Shown piece by piece: positions 17,231-25,231 of a stretch of DNA of 64,000 nt. The notes beneath the pieces were generated by a model. The model worked only from the letters and a program-made list of their open reading frames with translations, was not told the DNA's origin and did no database searches. Source of the stretch: Winogradskyella alexanderae (GTDB lineage: Bacteria > Bacteroidota > Bacteroidia > Flavobacteriales > Flavobacteriaceae); contig NZ_JAIUJR010000001.1 of the NCBI RefSeq assembly GCF_020166335.1, positions 434,001 to 498,000 on the forward strand. The letters run 5' to 3'. Both the position numbers and the translations under genes were made by a program. Every line of letters begins with the position of its first letter. Positions within the stretch are counted from its first letter, which is position 1.

Positions 17231-17291
17231 GTCATCATTGCATTCATCATTGCTTTTTGTATTGCAATAACCTAACCTAATTTAAATTTAC

Positions 17292-18875
17292 CTAAAACTT
17301 AAAACTTAATCCTGTATACACTCCAATAAAGAATGGCCTAAAATTGCCAGAAGTATTATTGAATGTATTCAGTTGATACTTGAACGTTGGCTCAAGGTTG
17401 AAATTCCATTGTTTGGACAGGCTGTAATCTAGACCTAATCCTAAATTGGCACTAAAACTAGTGCTGTTAATGTTGTTTGCTTCGCCGATCATTGTACTGC
17501 TTCCATTGATGTCTGCATATATTTCATTTTCACTTAAAAAGAAGGTACTAAAACCACCAATGAAGTTTAATCCAAATCGTTTATCTATTAATTTATACTC
17601 TAATTCTAATGGCACTTCAATAAAGCCAAATTGCTGATCTAAATCTCCAACGAACTGAGTGTTAAAAGCCTCAGGCATAGTAGCTCTATTCATCATTGAG
17701 GAACTTACTAATGATACGGACTGTACACCACTGCTCAAGTCTAGATTTTCAAATTGAGCGCTGACACCTCTTGACACAGCCTCTGAGCCAATGAAACCAA
17801 TAACATCAGAAGTAGTATAATTTAGGTTAACTCTATTTACGCCTGCCCTAACTTTTAATCTCTTATTAATAGCATAAGTACCAGCAATACCATAGCTCAT
17901 ATTTATGTCACTACTTTTTGCATTTTGGTTAAATTGGCTATGCACAGGAGAACCTTGCCCTAAAGAACTAAAATAAACAGGTGCAACATTAGGCGCTATG
18001 CTCCACCTGTTCTGCTTATCCTTTTCTTTTTCATTCGTTGTTTTGTTATTCGCGGCAATGGCGTCCTCAATAGATTGTTTGTTTATGTCTTCAACAAGTA
18101 TTGTTTTGTCGTCCTCTATTTTGTTTAATAATTTTGAGTCGTTTTCAGATGTTTCTGTTTTATCTACCTTATTATCTGCAACGGCTTCTTTCGTTTTATC
18201 TAACTCATTCTTTATAACAGCTTTCATGTCATTCTCTGTGATTACCGCACTGTTATCCTTTTGAATAGTTTTTGATTTGTCTTTATTATTTATCGCAACT
18301 TTGGCCGTAGCGTCATTTTTAGCTCTTTTTATTAGTTCATCAGTCGTTTTTGAATCTTTGATTTTTTCTTGAGCCTCAGTATGTTCAACTAACCTATTTG
18401 TCGGATTGATTTTAGTGGCCTTATTAGCGCTTGGGTTCTTACTAATTTTGTTGTTAAAATTAGAGCTTTTAAGGCTTTCAGGGTTTTCTGTATTATCCGT
18501 AACGGCAACTTTAGTCTTATTTTTATTTAAAGACTTAAGTTCTTCTTGTTGTGTTTGGAGAAGATCAGTTTCTGATTCGTTATTATTCTCTGGTGTTGAT
18601 TTAATCGTATCTCCATCTCTATTTTCAATATCAACGATAGGTGCGTTTTGGTTCTCCGTTGTGCTGTCATTAAATACAGATACACCAACAGTTAATAATA
18701 GAACAATAGCAGCTGCAACGCCTCCAATTTGCCACCATAACGCAATGACTCTGCGCTTCTTTTTCTTATTAGGCAAACTTTCACTAATGCGATTCCAAAC
18801 CGCATCATTTGGCGTAACTTCAAAATCTTTAAACTTCTCTTGAAAAAGTCTATCTATGTTTTTCTTATTACTCAT
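17292..18875 (-). CDS. Trans-envelope anti-sigma/outer-membrane beta-barrel protein (Dma-like)
   Basis: This 527-aa protein has a three-part plan. Residues 1-43 are cytoplasmic and carry DRLFQEKFKDFEVTPNDAVW, a motif of Bacteroidota proteins encoded next to ECF sigma factors. Residues 44-66 form one membrane helix. Residues about 70-287 are an extended N/K/D/E-rich linker without hydrophobic segments. From about 288 the sequence becomes alternating beta strands typical of an 8-stranded outer-membrane barrel and ends with F, as barrel proteins do. The ATG lies 1 bp after the sigma factor stop codon. The plan matches the dual membrane-spanning anti-sigma factors described in Bacteroides thetaiotaomicron. 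A direct anti-sigma role here is inference. Confidence 0.75.
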   Translation of the reverse strand: MSNKKNIDRLFQEKFKDFEVTPNDAVWNRISESLPNKKKKRRVIALWWQIGGVAAAIVLLLTVGVSVFNDSTTENQNAPIVDIENRDGDTIKSTPENNNESETDLLQTQQEELKSLNKNKTKVAVTDNTENPESLKSSNFNNKISKNPSANKATKINPTNRLVEHTEAQEKIKDSKTTDELIKRAKNDATAKVAINNKDKSKTIQKDNSAVITENDMKAVIKNELDKTKEAVADNKVDKTETSENDSKLLNKIEDDKTILVEDINKQSIEDAIAANNKTTNEKEKDKQNRWSIAPNVAPVYFSSLGQGSPVHSQFNQNAKSSDINMSYGIAGTYAINKRLKVRAGVNRVNLNYTTSDVIGFIGSEAVSRGVSAQFENLDLSSGVQSVSLVSSSMMNRATMPEAFNTQFVGDLDQQFGFIEVPLELEYKLIDKRFGLNFIGGFSTFFLSENEIYADINGSSTMIGEANNINSTSFSANLGLGLDYSLSKQWNFNLEPTFKYQLNTFNNTSGNFRPFFIGVYTGLSFKF

Positions 18876-18876
18876 T

Positions 18877-19422
18877 TTATATCGATCGCGAACTTGAATT
18901 CGCTTTGTAATCTTCTATTCTTTCTTTTAAAATCATTCTTGCTCTTGCAAGATTAGATTTAGATGTTCCCGTTGAAATATTAATTAATTCGCTTATTTCA
19001 ACATGAGAATAGCCATCTAACACATACAGGTTAAATACCAGTCTATATCTATCAGGTAATTCCTGTATTATCTCTAACAAAAAATCAATACTTACATCAC
19101 CATCATCAATATCTACCGTTACATCTTCTATACGGTCTTCGTTTACTATATCAAAGACACCTCCATTATCTCTGTAGCGCTGCAATGATGTATTAATTGC
19201 AATTCGTTTTAACCAACCTTCAAAAGAACCTTTATTGTTATACTGATCTATTTTACTAAATACAGTTATAAATGCATCGTGCAGATTATCTTCTGCTTCT
19301 GCATAATTTCTAGAGTACTTAAGACAAAGCGAAAATAATTTACTTGCAAATTGCTTGTATAATTGACTTTGTGCTTTAGCATCTTGATTTATACAATTTT
19401 TTATGAGTTGCTCTAAACTCAC
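18877..19422 (-). CDS. ECF RNA polymerase sigma-70 factor
   Basis: This 181-aa protein has sigma region 2 (about 12-80, with NLHDAFITVFSKI and FEGWLKRIAINTSL) and region 4 (about 115-170, with the LPDRYRLVFNLYVLDGYSHVEISELI helix-turn-helix), and nothing between that suggests region 1 or 3, so it is an ECF sigma factor. It redirects RNA polymerase to a small regulon. Its partner is almost certainly the downstream protein at 17292, which begins 1 bp after the stop. The lipoprotein gene at 19447 lies 24 bp upstream on the same strand. Confidence 0.93.
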   Translation of the reverse strand: MSLEQLIKNCINQDAKAQSQLYKQFASKLFSLCLKYSRNYAEAEDNLHDAFITVFSKIDQYNNKGSFEGWLKRIAINTSLQRYRDNGGVFDIVNEDRIEDVTVDIDDGDVSIDFLLEIIQELPDRYRLVFNLYVLDGYSHVEISELINISTGTSKSNLARARMILKERIEDYKANSSSRSI

Positions 19423-19446
19423 ATTGTTTTGGTAATTGATTAATAA

Positions 19447-19860
19447 TTAAAGTACTACAGGCACTTCTACCAAATAATACTTGTCCTGTCCGTTTTCATC
19501 CTTGCCCTGATAAAACTTGAATATGTAAGTTTCTGTTCCGGTTACTGAAAATTCAAAATTTACGGTAATAGATTCTGAAAATTCAGAACAATTAATATTT
19601 GTGTAAACTGTATTTACAATTGCTATTGTTCGTTCGTGCCCATTGATGTCATAGGCAAAGTTGTTGAACTCGTAGCAAAACGTAGGGCGCGTATAGGTTA
19701 ACAGTATATTGTACGTTTCGCCATAAATAAATTCGTCAGGCATTTCTACCGAATCTACAGGCAATACCTCAAGGTAAAAACCTTGTTCATTTTCATCTTC
19801 TATACTACAAGACCACAAAAATGGAAACAGCAATACAACTATTAAACCTAATTTTTTCAC
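19447..19860 (-). CDS. Hypothetical lipoprotein upstream of the ECF sigma factor
   Basis: This 137-aa protein has a lipoprotein signal with cysteine 18 in FLWSCSIED and an acidic +2 to +7 stretch (SIEDENE) of the kind that sends Bacteroidota lipoproteins to the surface. The mature domain (about 28-137) looks like one beta-sandwich of immunoglobulin-like type with two cysteines, C62 and C91 by count, that could pair. No family recognised. It is 24 bp upstream of the sigma gene on the same strand and may be the sensor or an added output of that system. Confidence 0.7.
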   Translation of the reverse strand: MKKLGLIVVLLFPFLWSCSIEDENEQGFYLEVLPVDSVEMPDEFIYGETYNILLTYTRPTFCYEFNNFAYDINGHERTIAIVNTVYTNINCSEFSESITVNFEFSVTGTETYIFKFYQGKDENGQDKYYLVEVPVVL

Positions 19861-19924
19861 GATTAATTATAATCAATTTCACCCTATAGATGCAAAAACT
19901 ATCAAATGGTTGCGTCTAAAAATG

Positions 19925-19951
19925 AAAAAATCCTGAAATTTTTCAGGATTT
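19925..19951 (-). terminator. Rho-independent terminator of recA
   Basis: AAATCCTGAAA (19928-19938) and TTTCAGGATTT (19941-19951) form an 11-bp stem. Read on the minus strand the stem is followed by further T residues down to 19925, a classical terminator a few bases after the recA stop codon. Confidence 0.9.
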
Positions 19952-19957
19952 AATTTT

Positions 19958-20962
19958 TTAACGATCTTCATTTATGAGAGCCCTCACTTTTTCTTCAAGT
20001 TCATCCATTAAATCTGGATTGTCTTTTATAAGGATTTTGACAGCATCTCTACCTTGACCAAGTTTTGTGTCTTCGTAACTAAACCACGAACCACTCTTCT
20101 TTACAATGTCGTGTTCTACCGCTAAATCCAGTATTTCACCAACTTTTGAAATTCCCTCGCCATACATAATATCAAATTCGGCAGTTCTAAAAGGTGGCGC
20201 AACTTTGTTTTTAACAACCTTTACGCGGGTTTTATTACCCATTACATTACTGTTACTATCCTTAATTTGAGTAGATCGTCTAATATCTAATCTAACTGAG
20301 GCATAAAACTTTAGTGCGTTACCTCCAGTGGTCGTTTCAGGGTTACCAAACATTACACCAATCTTTTCACGTAATTGGTTAATGAAGATCATGGTACAAT
20401 TGGTTTTGCTTATCGAAGCGGTTAATTTTCGCAATGCTTGTGACATCAAACGTGCATGTAATCCCATTTTAGAATCGCCCATTTCGCCTTCAATCTCACT
20501 TTTTGGGGTCAAAGCCGCTACAGAATCCACAACCACAATATCTATAGCACCAGAACGTACCAGGTTGTCTGCGATTTCTAATGCTTGTTCACCATTATCT
20601 GGTTGAGAAATAATAAGATTTTCAAGGTCAACTCCAAGTTTTTCTGCATAAAAACGATCAAACGCATGTTCTGCATCAATAAATGCAGCAATACCACCAG
20701 CTTTTTGAGCTTCTGCAATGGCATGTAAAGTCAAGGTGGTTTTACCAGAAGATTCCGGACCGTAAATTTCTATTACTCTACCACGTGGATAGCCACCAAC
20801 TCCCAAAGCAATATCTAAGCCTAAAGAACCTGAAGATATGGCATCAACATCTTCAATGGCTTGGTCGCTCATCTTCATTACCGTTCCTTTTCCGTAGGCT
20901 TTATCCAACTTATCTAAAGTAAGCTTTAGTGCCTTTAATTTTGCGTCTTTTTCACTACTCAT
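19958..20962 (-). CDS. recA: Recombinase RecA
   Basis: This 334-aa protein is the strand-exchange recombinase and SOS co-protease. The Walker A motif GPESSGKT is at 68-75, the Walker B region reads [12 protein letters not shown] and the L2 loop region contains the [10 protein letters not shown] segment. The C-terminal tail is acidic and slightly short compared with E. coli. It is monocistronic: own -7 box at 20999-20992 and own terminator. No recX follows. DprA at 14116 would be its loading partner during transformation. Confidence 0.98.
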   Translation of the reverse strand: MSSEKDAKLKALKLTLDKLDKAYGKGTVMKMSDQAIEDVDAISSGSLGLDIALGVGGYPRGRVIEIYGPESSGKTTLTLHAIAEAQKAGGIAAFIDAEHAFDRFYAEKLGVDLENLIISQPDNGEQALEIADNLVRSGAIDIVVVDSVAALTPKSEIEGEMGDSKMGLHARLMSQALRKLTASISKTNCTMIFINQLREKIGVMFGNPETTTGGNALKFYASVRLDIRRSTQIKDSNSNVMGNKTRVKVVKNKVAPPFRTAEFDIMYGEGISKVGEILDLAVEHDIVKKSGSWFSYEDTKLGQGRDAVKILIKDNPDLMDELEEKVRALINEDR

Positions 20963-20991
20963 TTATTCAAAAATCTTAATTATTAGGATAC

Positions 20992-20999
20992 CAAAAATA
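20992..20999 (-). promoter_or_regulatory. Promoter -7 box of recA
   Basis: TATTTTTG on the minus strand fits TAnnTTTG exactly, 30 bp upstream of the recA ATG. I see no LexA-like palindrome next to it. Confidence 0.6.
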
Positions 21000-21303
21000 C
21001 CACTTATTTTATTTTTTTTAATGTTATGACGCAACCATTTTACACTTTTTACATCTACTAAATGAAAAAGGAAATAATTGCTATGAAATCCCTTTTAAAA
21101 AGTTGAGATAAGTCTTTAAAAATTTTCTACTTTTTAAACAAACCAAGTTTAGCAAAACATTAGGTAATTCAGCTACTGATAATTCAGTAGCTGTTTAACC
21201 AATGTGAAGTGACCTTTTATTTAGTTTTAGTTATAGTTAGTTGATCTAAAAAAGCACTCTGAGTATTTCATAGTGCTTTTTTATGCTAATACGCTAAAAA
21301 TAA
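21000..21303 (+). other. Non-coding region between recA and trhO with two hairpins
   Basis: This gap of almost 400 bp holds no convincing gene. It contains a 14-codon ORF (21062-21106, MKKEIIAMKSLLKS), a 10-bp perfect hairpin CAGCTACTGA/TCAGTAGCTG (21170-21193, loop TAAT) and a complete terminator at 21248-21282 that no annotated gene needs. A short RNA on the plus strand is the simplest reading. Confidence 0.5.
21248..21282 (+). terminator. Orphan rho-independent terminator
   Basis: AAAAAAGCACT (21248-21258) and AGTGCTTTTTT (21272-21282) are perfect inverse copies around a 13-nt loop, so the T-tract closes the stem. There is no plus-strand gene upstream of it for 4 kb; recA points the other way. 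Confidence 0.75.
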
Positions 21304-21311
21304 TACCTTTG
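21304..21311 (+). promoter_or_regulatory. Promoter -7 box of trhO
   Basis: TACCTTTG fits TAnnTTTG exactly and lies 35 bp before the trhO ATG, just downstream of the orphan terminator. Confidence 0.6.
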
Positions 21312-21346
21312 CACTATATTCTTTAACCTTAAAAAATTAGTATAGC

Positions 21347-22420
21347 ATGCAACTGTACAATAACTTAAGTGCTAAAGAAAGAGCAGAACTTATTAAACAA
21401 GCGGGGAAAGATCGCTTAACCATCTCTTTCTACAAGTACGCCAAAATTGGCAATCCAGAACTATTTAGAAACCACATGTTTTTGGCTTGGGATAATCTTG
21501 ATGTCCTCGGCAGAATATACATAGCCAACGAAGGTATTAATGCCCAGCTATCTGTGCCAGCCGAGAATTTTGATGCCTTTAAAGACCATTTAGATACAAT
21601 AACCTTTTTAGAAAACGTAAGATTAAATATAGCAATTGAGCACGATAATTATGCGTTTTTAAAACTTAAGGTAAAAGTGCGTCATAAAATAGTTGCAGAC
21701 GGATTAAATGACCACACGTTTGATGTAACAAACAAAGGTATTCATGTCAATGCAGAGCAGTTTAATGCGCTTATCGAAGACCCAGATACAGTTTTGGTAG
21801 ATATGCGAAACCATTACGAAAGTGAAATAGGTCATTTTAAAAACGCAATTACACCAGATGTAGATACGTTTAGAGAATCTTTAGATTTAATAGAAGAAGA
21901 TCTTAAAGAGCATAAAGAAGATAAAAAACTCGTGATGTACTGTACTGGAGGGATAAGATGTGAGAAAGCTAGTGCCTATTATAAGCACAAGGGGTTTAAA
22001 AATGTATTTCAGTTAGAAGGTGGTATAATTAACTATGCTAGACAGGTTGAAGCTGATGGCCTCGAGAATAAATTTATTGGTAAAAATTTTGTTTTTGACC
22101 AAAGACGGTCCGAACGGATAAGTGAAGATGTAATTGCAAAATGCCATCAGTGCGGCCAACCTGCAGACACGCATACCAATTGTGCAAATGAGGCTTGTCA
22201 TTTATTATTTATACAGTGCGAAGCATGTAAAGAAAAAATGGAAAATTGCTGCTCCTCACATTGCCAAGAAATAATAAAATTACCATACGAAGAGCAGAAA
22301 GCGTTGCGAAAAGGTCAGGGTAATAGCAATGACATCTTTAAAAAAGGAAGGGCAGACCATTTGCCATACAAAAAAGACTTAAGAAATATTTTCGAAGGTT
22401 CTAATACTGACGCAATGTAA
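21347..22420 (+). CDS. trhO: tRNA uridine-34 hydroxylase (rhodanese family)
   Basis: This 357-aa protein belongs to the YceA/TrhO family, which uses O2 to convert wobble uridine 34 to 5-hydroxyuridine in tRNA. It has the N-terminal acylphosphatase-like domain (about 25-115), a rhodanese domain (about 128-235) with the loop MYCTGGIRCEKAS (C199, C205), and a C-terminal cysteine-rich part (about 260-300, CHQCGQ, CANEAC, CEACKEK, CCSSHC) that looks metal-binding. The next gene, 6 bp downstream, is of the U32 family that contains TrhP, the O2-independent route to the same modification. Confidence 0.92.
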   Translation: MQLYNNLSAKERAELIKQAGKDRLTISFYKYAKIGNPELFRNHMFLAWDNLDVLGRIYIANEGINAQLSVPAENFDAFKDHLDTITFLENVRLNIAIEHDNYAFLKLKVKVRHKIVADGLNDHTFDVTNKGIHVNAEQFNALIEDPDTVLVDMRNHYESEIGHFKNAITPDVDTFRESLDLIEEDLKEHKEDKKLVMYCTGGIRCEKASAYYKHKGFKNVFQLEGGIINYARQVEADGLENKFIGKNFVFDQRRSERISEDVIAKCHQCGQPADTHTNCANEACHLLFIQCEACKEKMENCCSSHCQEIIKLPYEEQKALRKGQGNSNDIFKKGRADHLPYKKDLRNIFEGSNTDAM

Positions 22421-22426
22421 TCAATA

Positions 22427-23671
22427 ATGAAAAAAATTGAACTCATGGCACCTGCAGGAAATTTTGAATCCTTGCAGGCAGCTTTAGATAATGGTGCAGA
22501 CTCCATTTATTTTGGAGTGGAACAGCTTAATATGCGAGCAAGAGCCTCTATAAATTTTACTTTGGAAGATTTATCCGAAATAGTAAATCGATGTGAGGCT
22601 AAAAATGTTAGGACGTATTTGACGTTAAATACGATAATTTACGACCATGACCTTTCTGTAGTAAAGACATTAATTAAAAAGGCGAAAGAAGCAAATGTTA
22701 CAGCAGTTATTGCTATGGACCAAGCTGTTATAGCTGTTGCGAGGGAATTTGGTATAGAAGTTCATATTTCTACCCAGATAAATATAACCAATATAGAGAC
22801 TGTTAAATTTTATGCGATGTTTGCAGACACTATGGTGCTGAGTAGAGAACTTAGTCTGCGCCAAGTCAAGCACATCACTGAACAAATAGAGAAAGACCAG
22901 ATTAAAGGTCCTTCAGGTAACTTGGTAGAAATAGAAATATTTGGTCATGGCGCTCTTTGTATGGCAGTTTCCGGCAAGTGCTACATGAGTCTACATGCTT
23001 ATAATTCTTCTGCAAATAGAGGTGCTTGCAAGCAAAATTGTAGAAAGAAATATACTGTTATTGATCAAGAAACAGGAATTGAGATGGAGTTGGATAACGA
23101 GTACATTATGTCTCCAAAAGATTTATGTACAATAGACTTTTTAGATCAAGTAGCCGATGCAGGTGTAAAAGTCTTAAAAATCGAAGGCCGAGGAAGAGCA
23201 CCAGAATATGTCGCCAATGTTACTAGGTGCTACAGAGAAGCGCTTGATAGTATTGAAAACAAGACTTACTCAAAAGATTTGGTTAGTTCTTGGATGAATA
23301 CATTAGAAAAAGTTTATAACCGAGGATTTTGGAGTGGCTATTATTTAGGACAACAACTTGGTGAATGGAGTAAGGGTTCTGGCAGCCATGCCACACAAAA
23401 GAAGGTATATATTGGTAAAGGTTTACATTTTTATCCAAAAGCAAAAATAGGGGAGTTTAAGATTGAAGCTTATGATATTTCTCTAGGCGATAAAATTTTA
23501 ATTACAGGACCAACAACAGGAGCTAAAGAGATAGAGCTAAAAGAAATGCTTGTAAACGACAAATATCAAGAAAAAGGAAAAAAAGGAGATTCAGTTACTA
23601 TTCCTTTAAATTTTAGAATTAGACCTTCCGATAAATTATATAAGATTGTAGAGACTAAGGTCCAAGCCTGA
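22427..23671 (+). CDS. trhP: Peptidase U32 family protein, likely tRNA hydroxylation protein TrhP
   Basis: This 414-aa protein has the U32 TIM-barrel start MAPAGNFESLQAALDNGAD and the U32 cysteine signature around residues 172-206: GHGALCMAVSGKC and NRGACKQNCRKKY, with C178, C185, C201 and C205 expected to hold an iron-sulfur cluster. Length agrees with YegQ/TrhP (about 450 aa) rather than RlhA (about 650 aa). TrhP forms 5-hydroxyuridine 34 in tRNA with prephenate as reported hydroxyl source. It sits between trhO and a ferredoxin gene, and its TGA overlaps the ferredoxin ATG. Assignment to TrhP rather than another U32 branch is inference. Confidence 0.82.
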   Translation: MKKIELMAPAGNFESLQAALDNGADSIYFGVEQLNMRARASINFTLEDLSEIVNRCEAKNVRTYLTLNTIIYDHDLSVVKTLIKKAKEANVTAVIAMDQAVIAVAREFGIEVHISTQINITNIETVKFYAMFADTMVLSRELSLRQVKHITEQIEKDQIKGPSGNLVEIEIFGHGALCMAVSGKCYMSLHAYNSSANRGACKQNCRKKYTVIDQETGIEMELDNEYIMSPKDLCTIDFLDQVADAGVKVLKIEGRGRAPEYVANVTRCYREALDSIENKTYSKDLVSSWMNTLEKVYNRGFWSGYYLGQQLGEWSKGSGSHATQKKVYIGKGLHFYPKAKIGEFKIEAYDISLGDKILITGPTTGAKEIELKEMLVNDKYQEKGKKGDSVTIPLNFRIRPSDKLYKIVETKVQA

Positions 23672-23901
23672 TGATAGTTATTACATTACAAAGAAAAAAA
23701 TGTATTGGATGTAATTATTGTGTCGAGTTAGCGCCACAGCAGTTTCAAATGTCAAAAAAAGACGGCAAATCAGTTTTATTACATTCCTCAGAAAAGAAGG
23801 GATTTCATACACTTAAAACTAGAGATTACGAATCTTTTGAGCCAAGCCAAAATGCTTCTAAGGCATGTCCTGTTAACATAATTACGGTTAAAGTCACTTG
23901 A
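23671..23901 (+). CDS. Single-cluster ferredoxin
   Basis: This 76-aa protein has KKCIGCNYCVELAP near the start (C11, C14, C17) and ACPV near the end (C66), the four ligands of one [4Fe-4S] cluster in small ferredoxins. It should carry electrons in the cytoplasm. The ATG overlaps the stop of the U32 gene (TGATG), so synthesis is coupled. That points to it as electron donor or cluster partner for the U32 protein, which itself needs an Fe-S cluster. A 145-bp gap separates it from the ricT-like gene. Confidence 0.9.
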   Translation: MIVITLQRKKCIGCNYCVELAPQQFQMSKKDGKSVLLHSSEKKGFHTLKTRDYESFEPSQNASKACPVNIITVKVT

Positions 23902-23976
23902 GTAAACTATCATAAGTCAGTATTTGTCAATCCAAGAACCAAATATTTATCTTTTAGTTTACTAAATAAATATTGG

Positions 23977-23984
23977 TATCTTTA
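23977..23984 (+). promoter_or_regulatory. Possible -7 box of the ricT-gldH-PBP1A unit
   Basis: TATCTTTA matches TAnnTTTG in all but the last position and lies 62 bp before the ATG at 24047. A tentative call. Confidence 0.35.
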
Positions 23985-24046
23985 CTTTTTAATTATGAAT
24001 CCTTTATCTAGATAGGATATCTAGACTTTATATATATAAATTTTTT

Positions 24047-25231
24047 ATGGCTTGTAACAGTTGCTCAACTGGAAAAGATGGTCAACCTAAAGGATGCAAA
24101 AACAATGGTACCTGCGGTACTGATAGTTGTAATAAACTAACTGTTTTTGATTGGTTGTCTAATATGTCATTACCAAGCGGACAAGAGCCTTTTGAAGGTG
24201 TTGAGGTACGTTTTAAAAATGGCAGAAAGCATTATTACAAAAACACAGAAAATCTAACCTTAAGCATTGGTGATATTGTTGCTACTCAGGCTAAATCTGG
24301 ACACGATGTTGGTATGGTAACGTTGACAGGTGAGTTAGTACGCGTTCAAATGAAGCGTAAGAAAATCGATATTAACGATTCTGAAAATGTCCTCAAAATT
24401 TATCGCAAAGCCACTCAAAAAGATATTGATGTTTGGTCAGCTTCTCGAGATAAGGAGGATCCAATGAAAGTTAAGGCACGCCAGTTTGCTATAGACCTGA
24501 ACCTTAAAATGAAAATATCTGATATTGAGTATCAAGGCGATGGTAGCAAAGCAACATTTTATTACACGGCAGAGGAACGGGTAGACTTTCGGGAACTTAT
24601 AAAAGTATTTGCCAGAGAATTTAGAACCCGAATAGAAATGCGACAAGTAGGCTTTAGACAAGAGGCAGCAAGACTTGGCGGTATTGGGTCTTGCGGAAGG
24701 GAGCTTTGCTGTTCAACTTGGTTAACCGATTTCAGGTCGGTAAGTACTTCTGCGGCACGTTATCAACAGTTATCATTAAATCCATTAAAGTTAGCTGGGC
24801 AGTGCGGTAAACTTAAGTGTTGCCTAAATTATGAATTAGACGCATATCTCGATGCTTTAAAGGCATTTCCAAAGAACGATACGAAGCTCTATACAGAAAA
24901 GGGTACTGCAGTATGTCAAAAAACAGATATTTTTAAAGGGTTAATGTGGTATGCTTATGAGGGCGAATGGATGACTTGGCATGTAATATCTGCAGAACAA
25001 GCCAATGAAATAATAGACAAAAACAAGCGCAAGGAGAAAGTTGCAAGTCTTGAAGAATACGCAACAGAGCACATACAAGACACTAAAACTGAGTTTGAAA
25101 ACGTTGTTGGGCAAGACAGTTTAACACGTTTTGATAGTCCAAAACCTAAAAGAAAACGTAAAAACAATAGAAAGAAACGCAATCGAAACCGAAATACAAA
25201 TCAAAGAACCAATGAAAAAAAGAACTCTTAA
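24047..25231 (+). CDS. RicT/YaaT-like PSP1 domain protein
   Basis: This 394-aa protein has a cysteine-rich N-terminus (C3, C6, C17, C23, C28), a PSP1 C-terminal domain (about 120-205) and the family cysteines in SCGRELCCSTWL (C216, C221, C222) and CGKLKCCLNYE (C253, C258, C259). In Bacillus the RicT protein works with RicA and RicF, binds Fe-S clusters and tunes RNase Y; no ricA or ricF is here. The C-terminus is a long lysine/arginine/asparagine tail (about 365-394) that suits RNA binding. The last 20 bp overlap gldH, and I recall the same neighbour in other gliding flavobacteria. Confidence 0.88.
   Translation: MACNSCSTGKDGQPKGCKNNGTCGTDSCNKLTVFDWLSNMSLPSGQEPFEGVEVRFKNGRKHYYKNTENLTLSIGDIVATQAKSGHDVGMVTLTGELVRVQMKRKKIDINDSENVLKIYRKATQKDIDVWSASRDKEDPMKVKARQFAIDLNLKMKISDIEYQGDGSKATFYYTAEERVDFRELIKVFAREFRTRIEMRQVGFRQEAARLGGIGSCGRELCCSTWLTDFRSVSTSAARYQQLSLNPLKLAGQCGKLKCCLNYELDAYLDALKAFPKNDTKLYTEKGTAVCQKTDIFKGLMWYAYEGEWMTWHVISAEQANEIIDKNKRKEKVASLEEYATEHIQDTKTEFENVVGQDSLTRFDSPKPKRKRKNNRKKRNRNRNTNQRTNEKKNS

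Noticed and set aside
18406..18843. 145-codon open frame on the plus strand opposite the trans-envelope protein
   Set aside because: It mirrors the linker of the real gene and consists of hydrophobic codons that are the complement of K/N/D/E codons; no start context or domain.
25131..25211. Upstream start for GldH
   Set aside because: It would place 27 charged residues before the lipoprotein signal; ATG 25212 gives a normal signal with the lipid cysteine at position 20.
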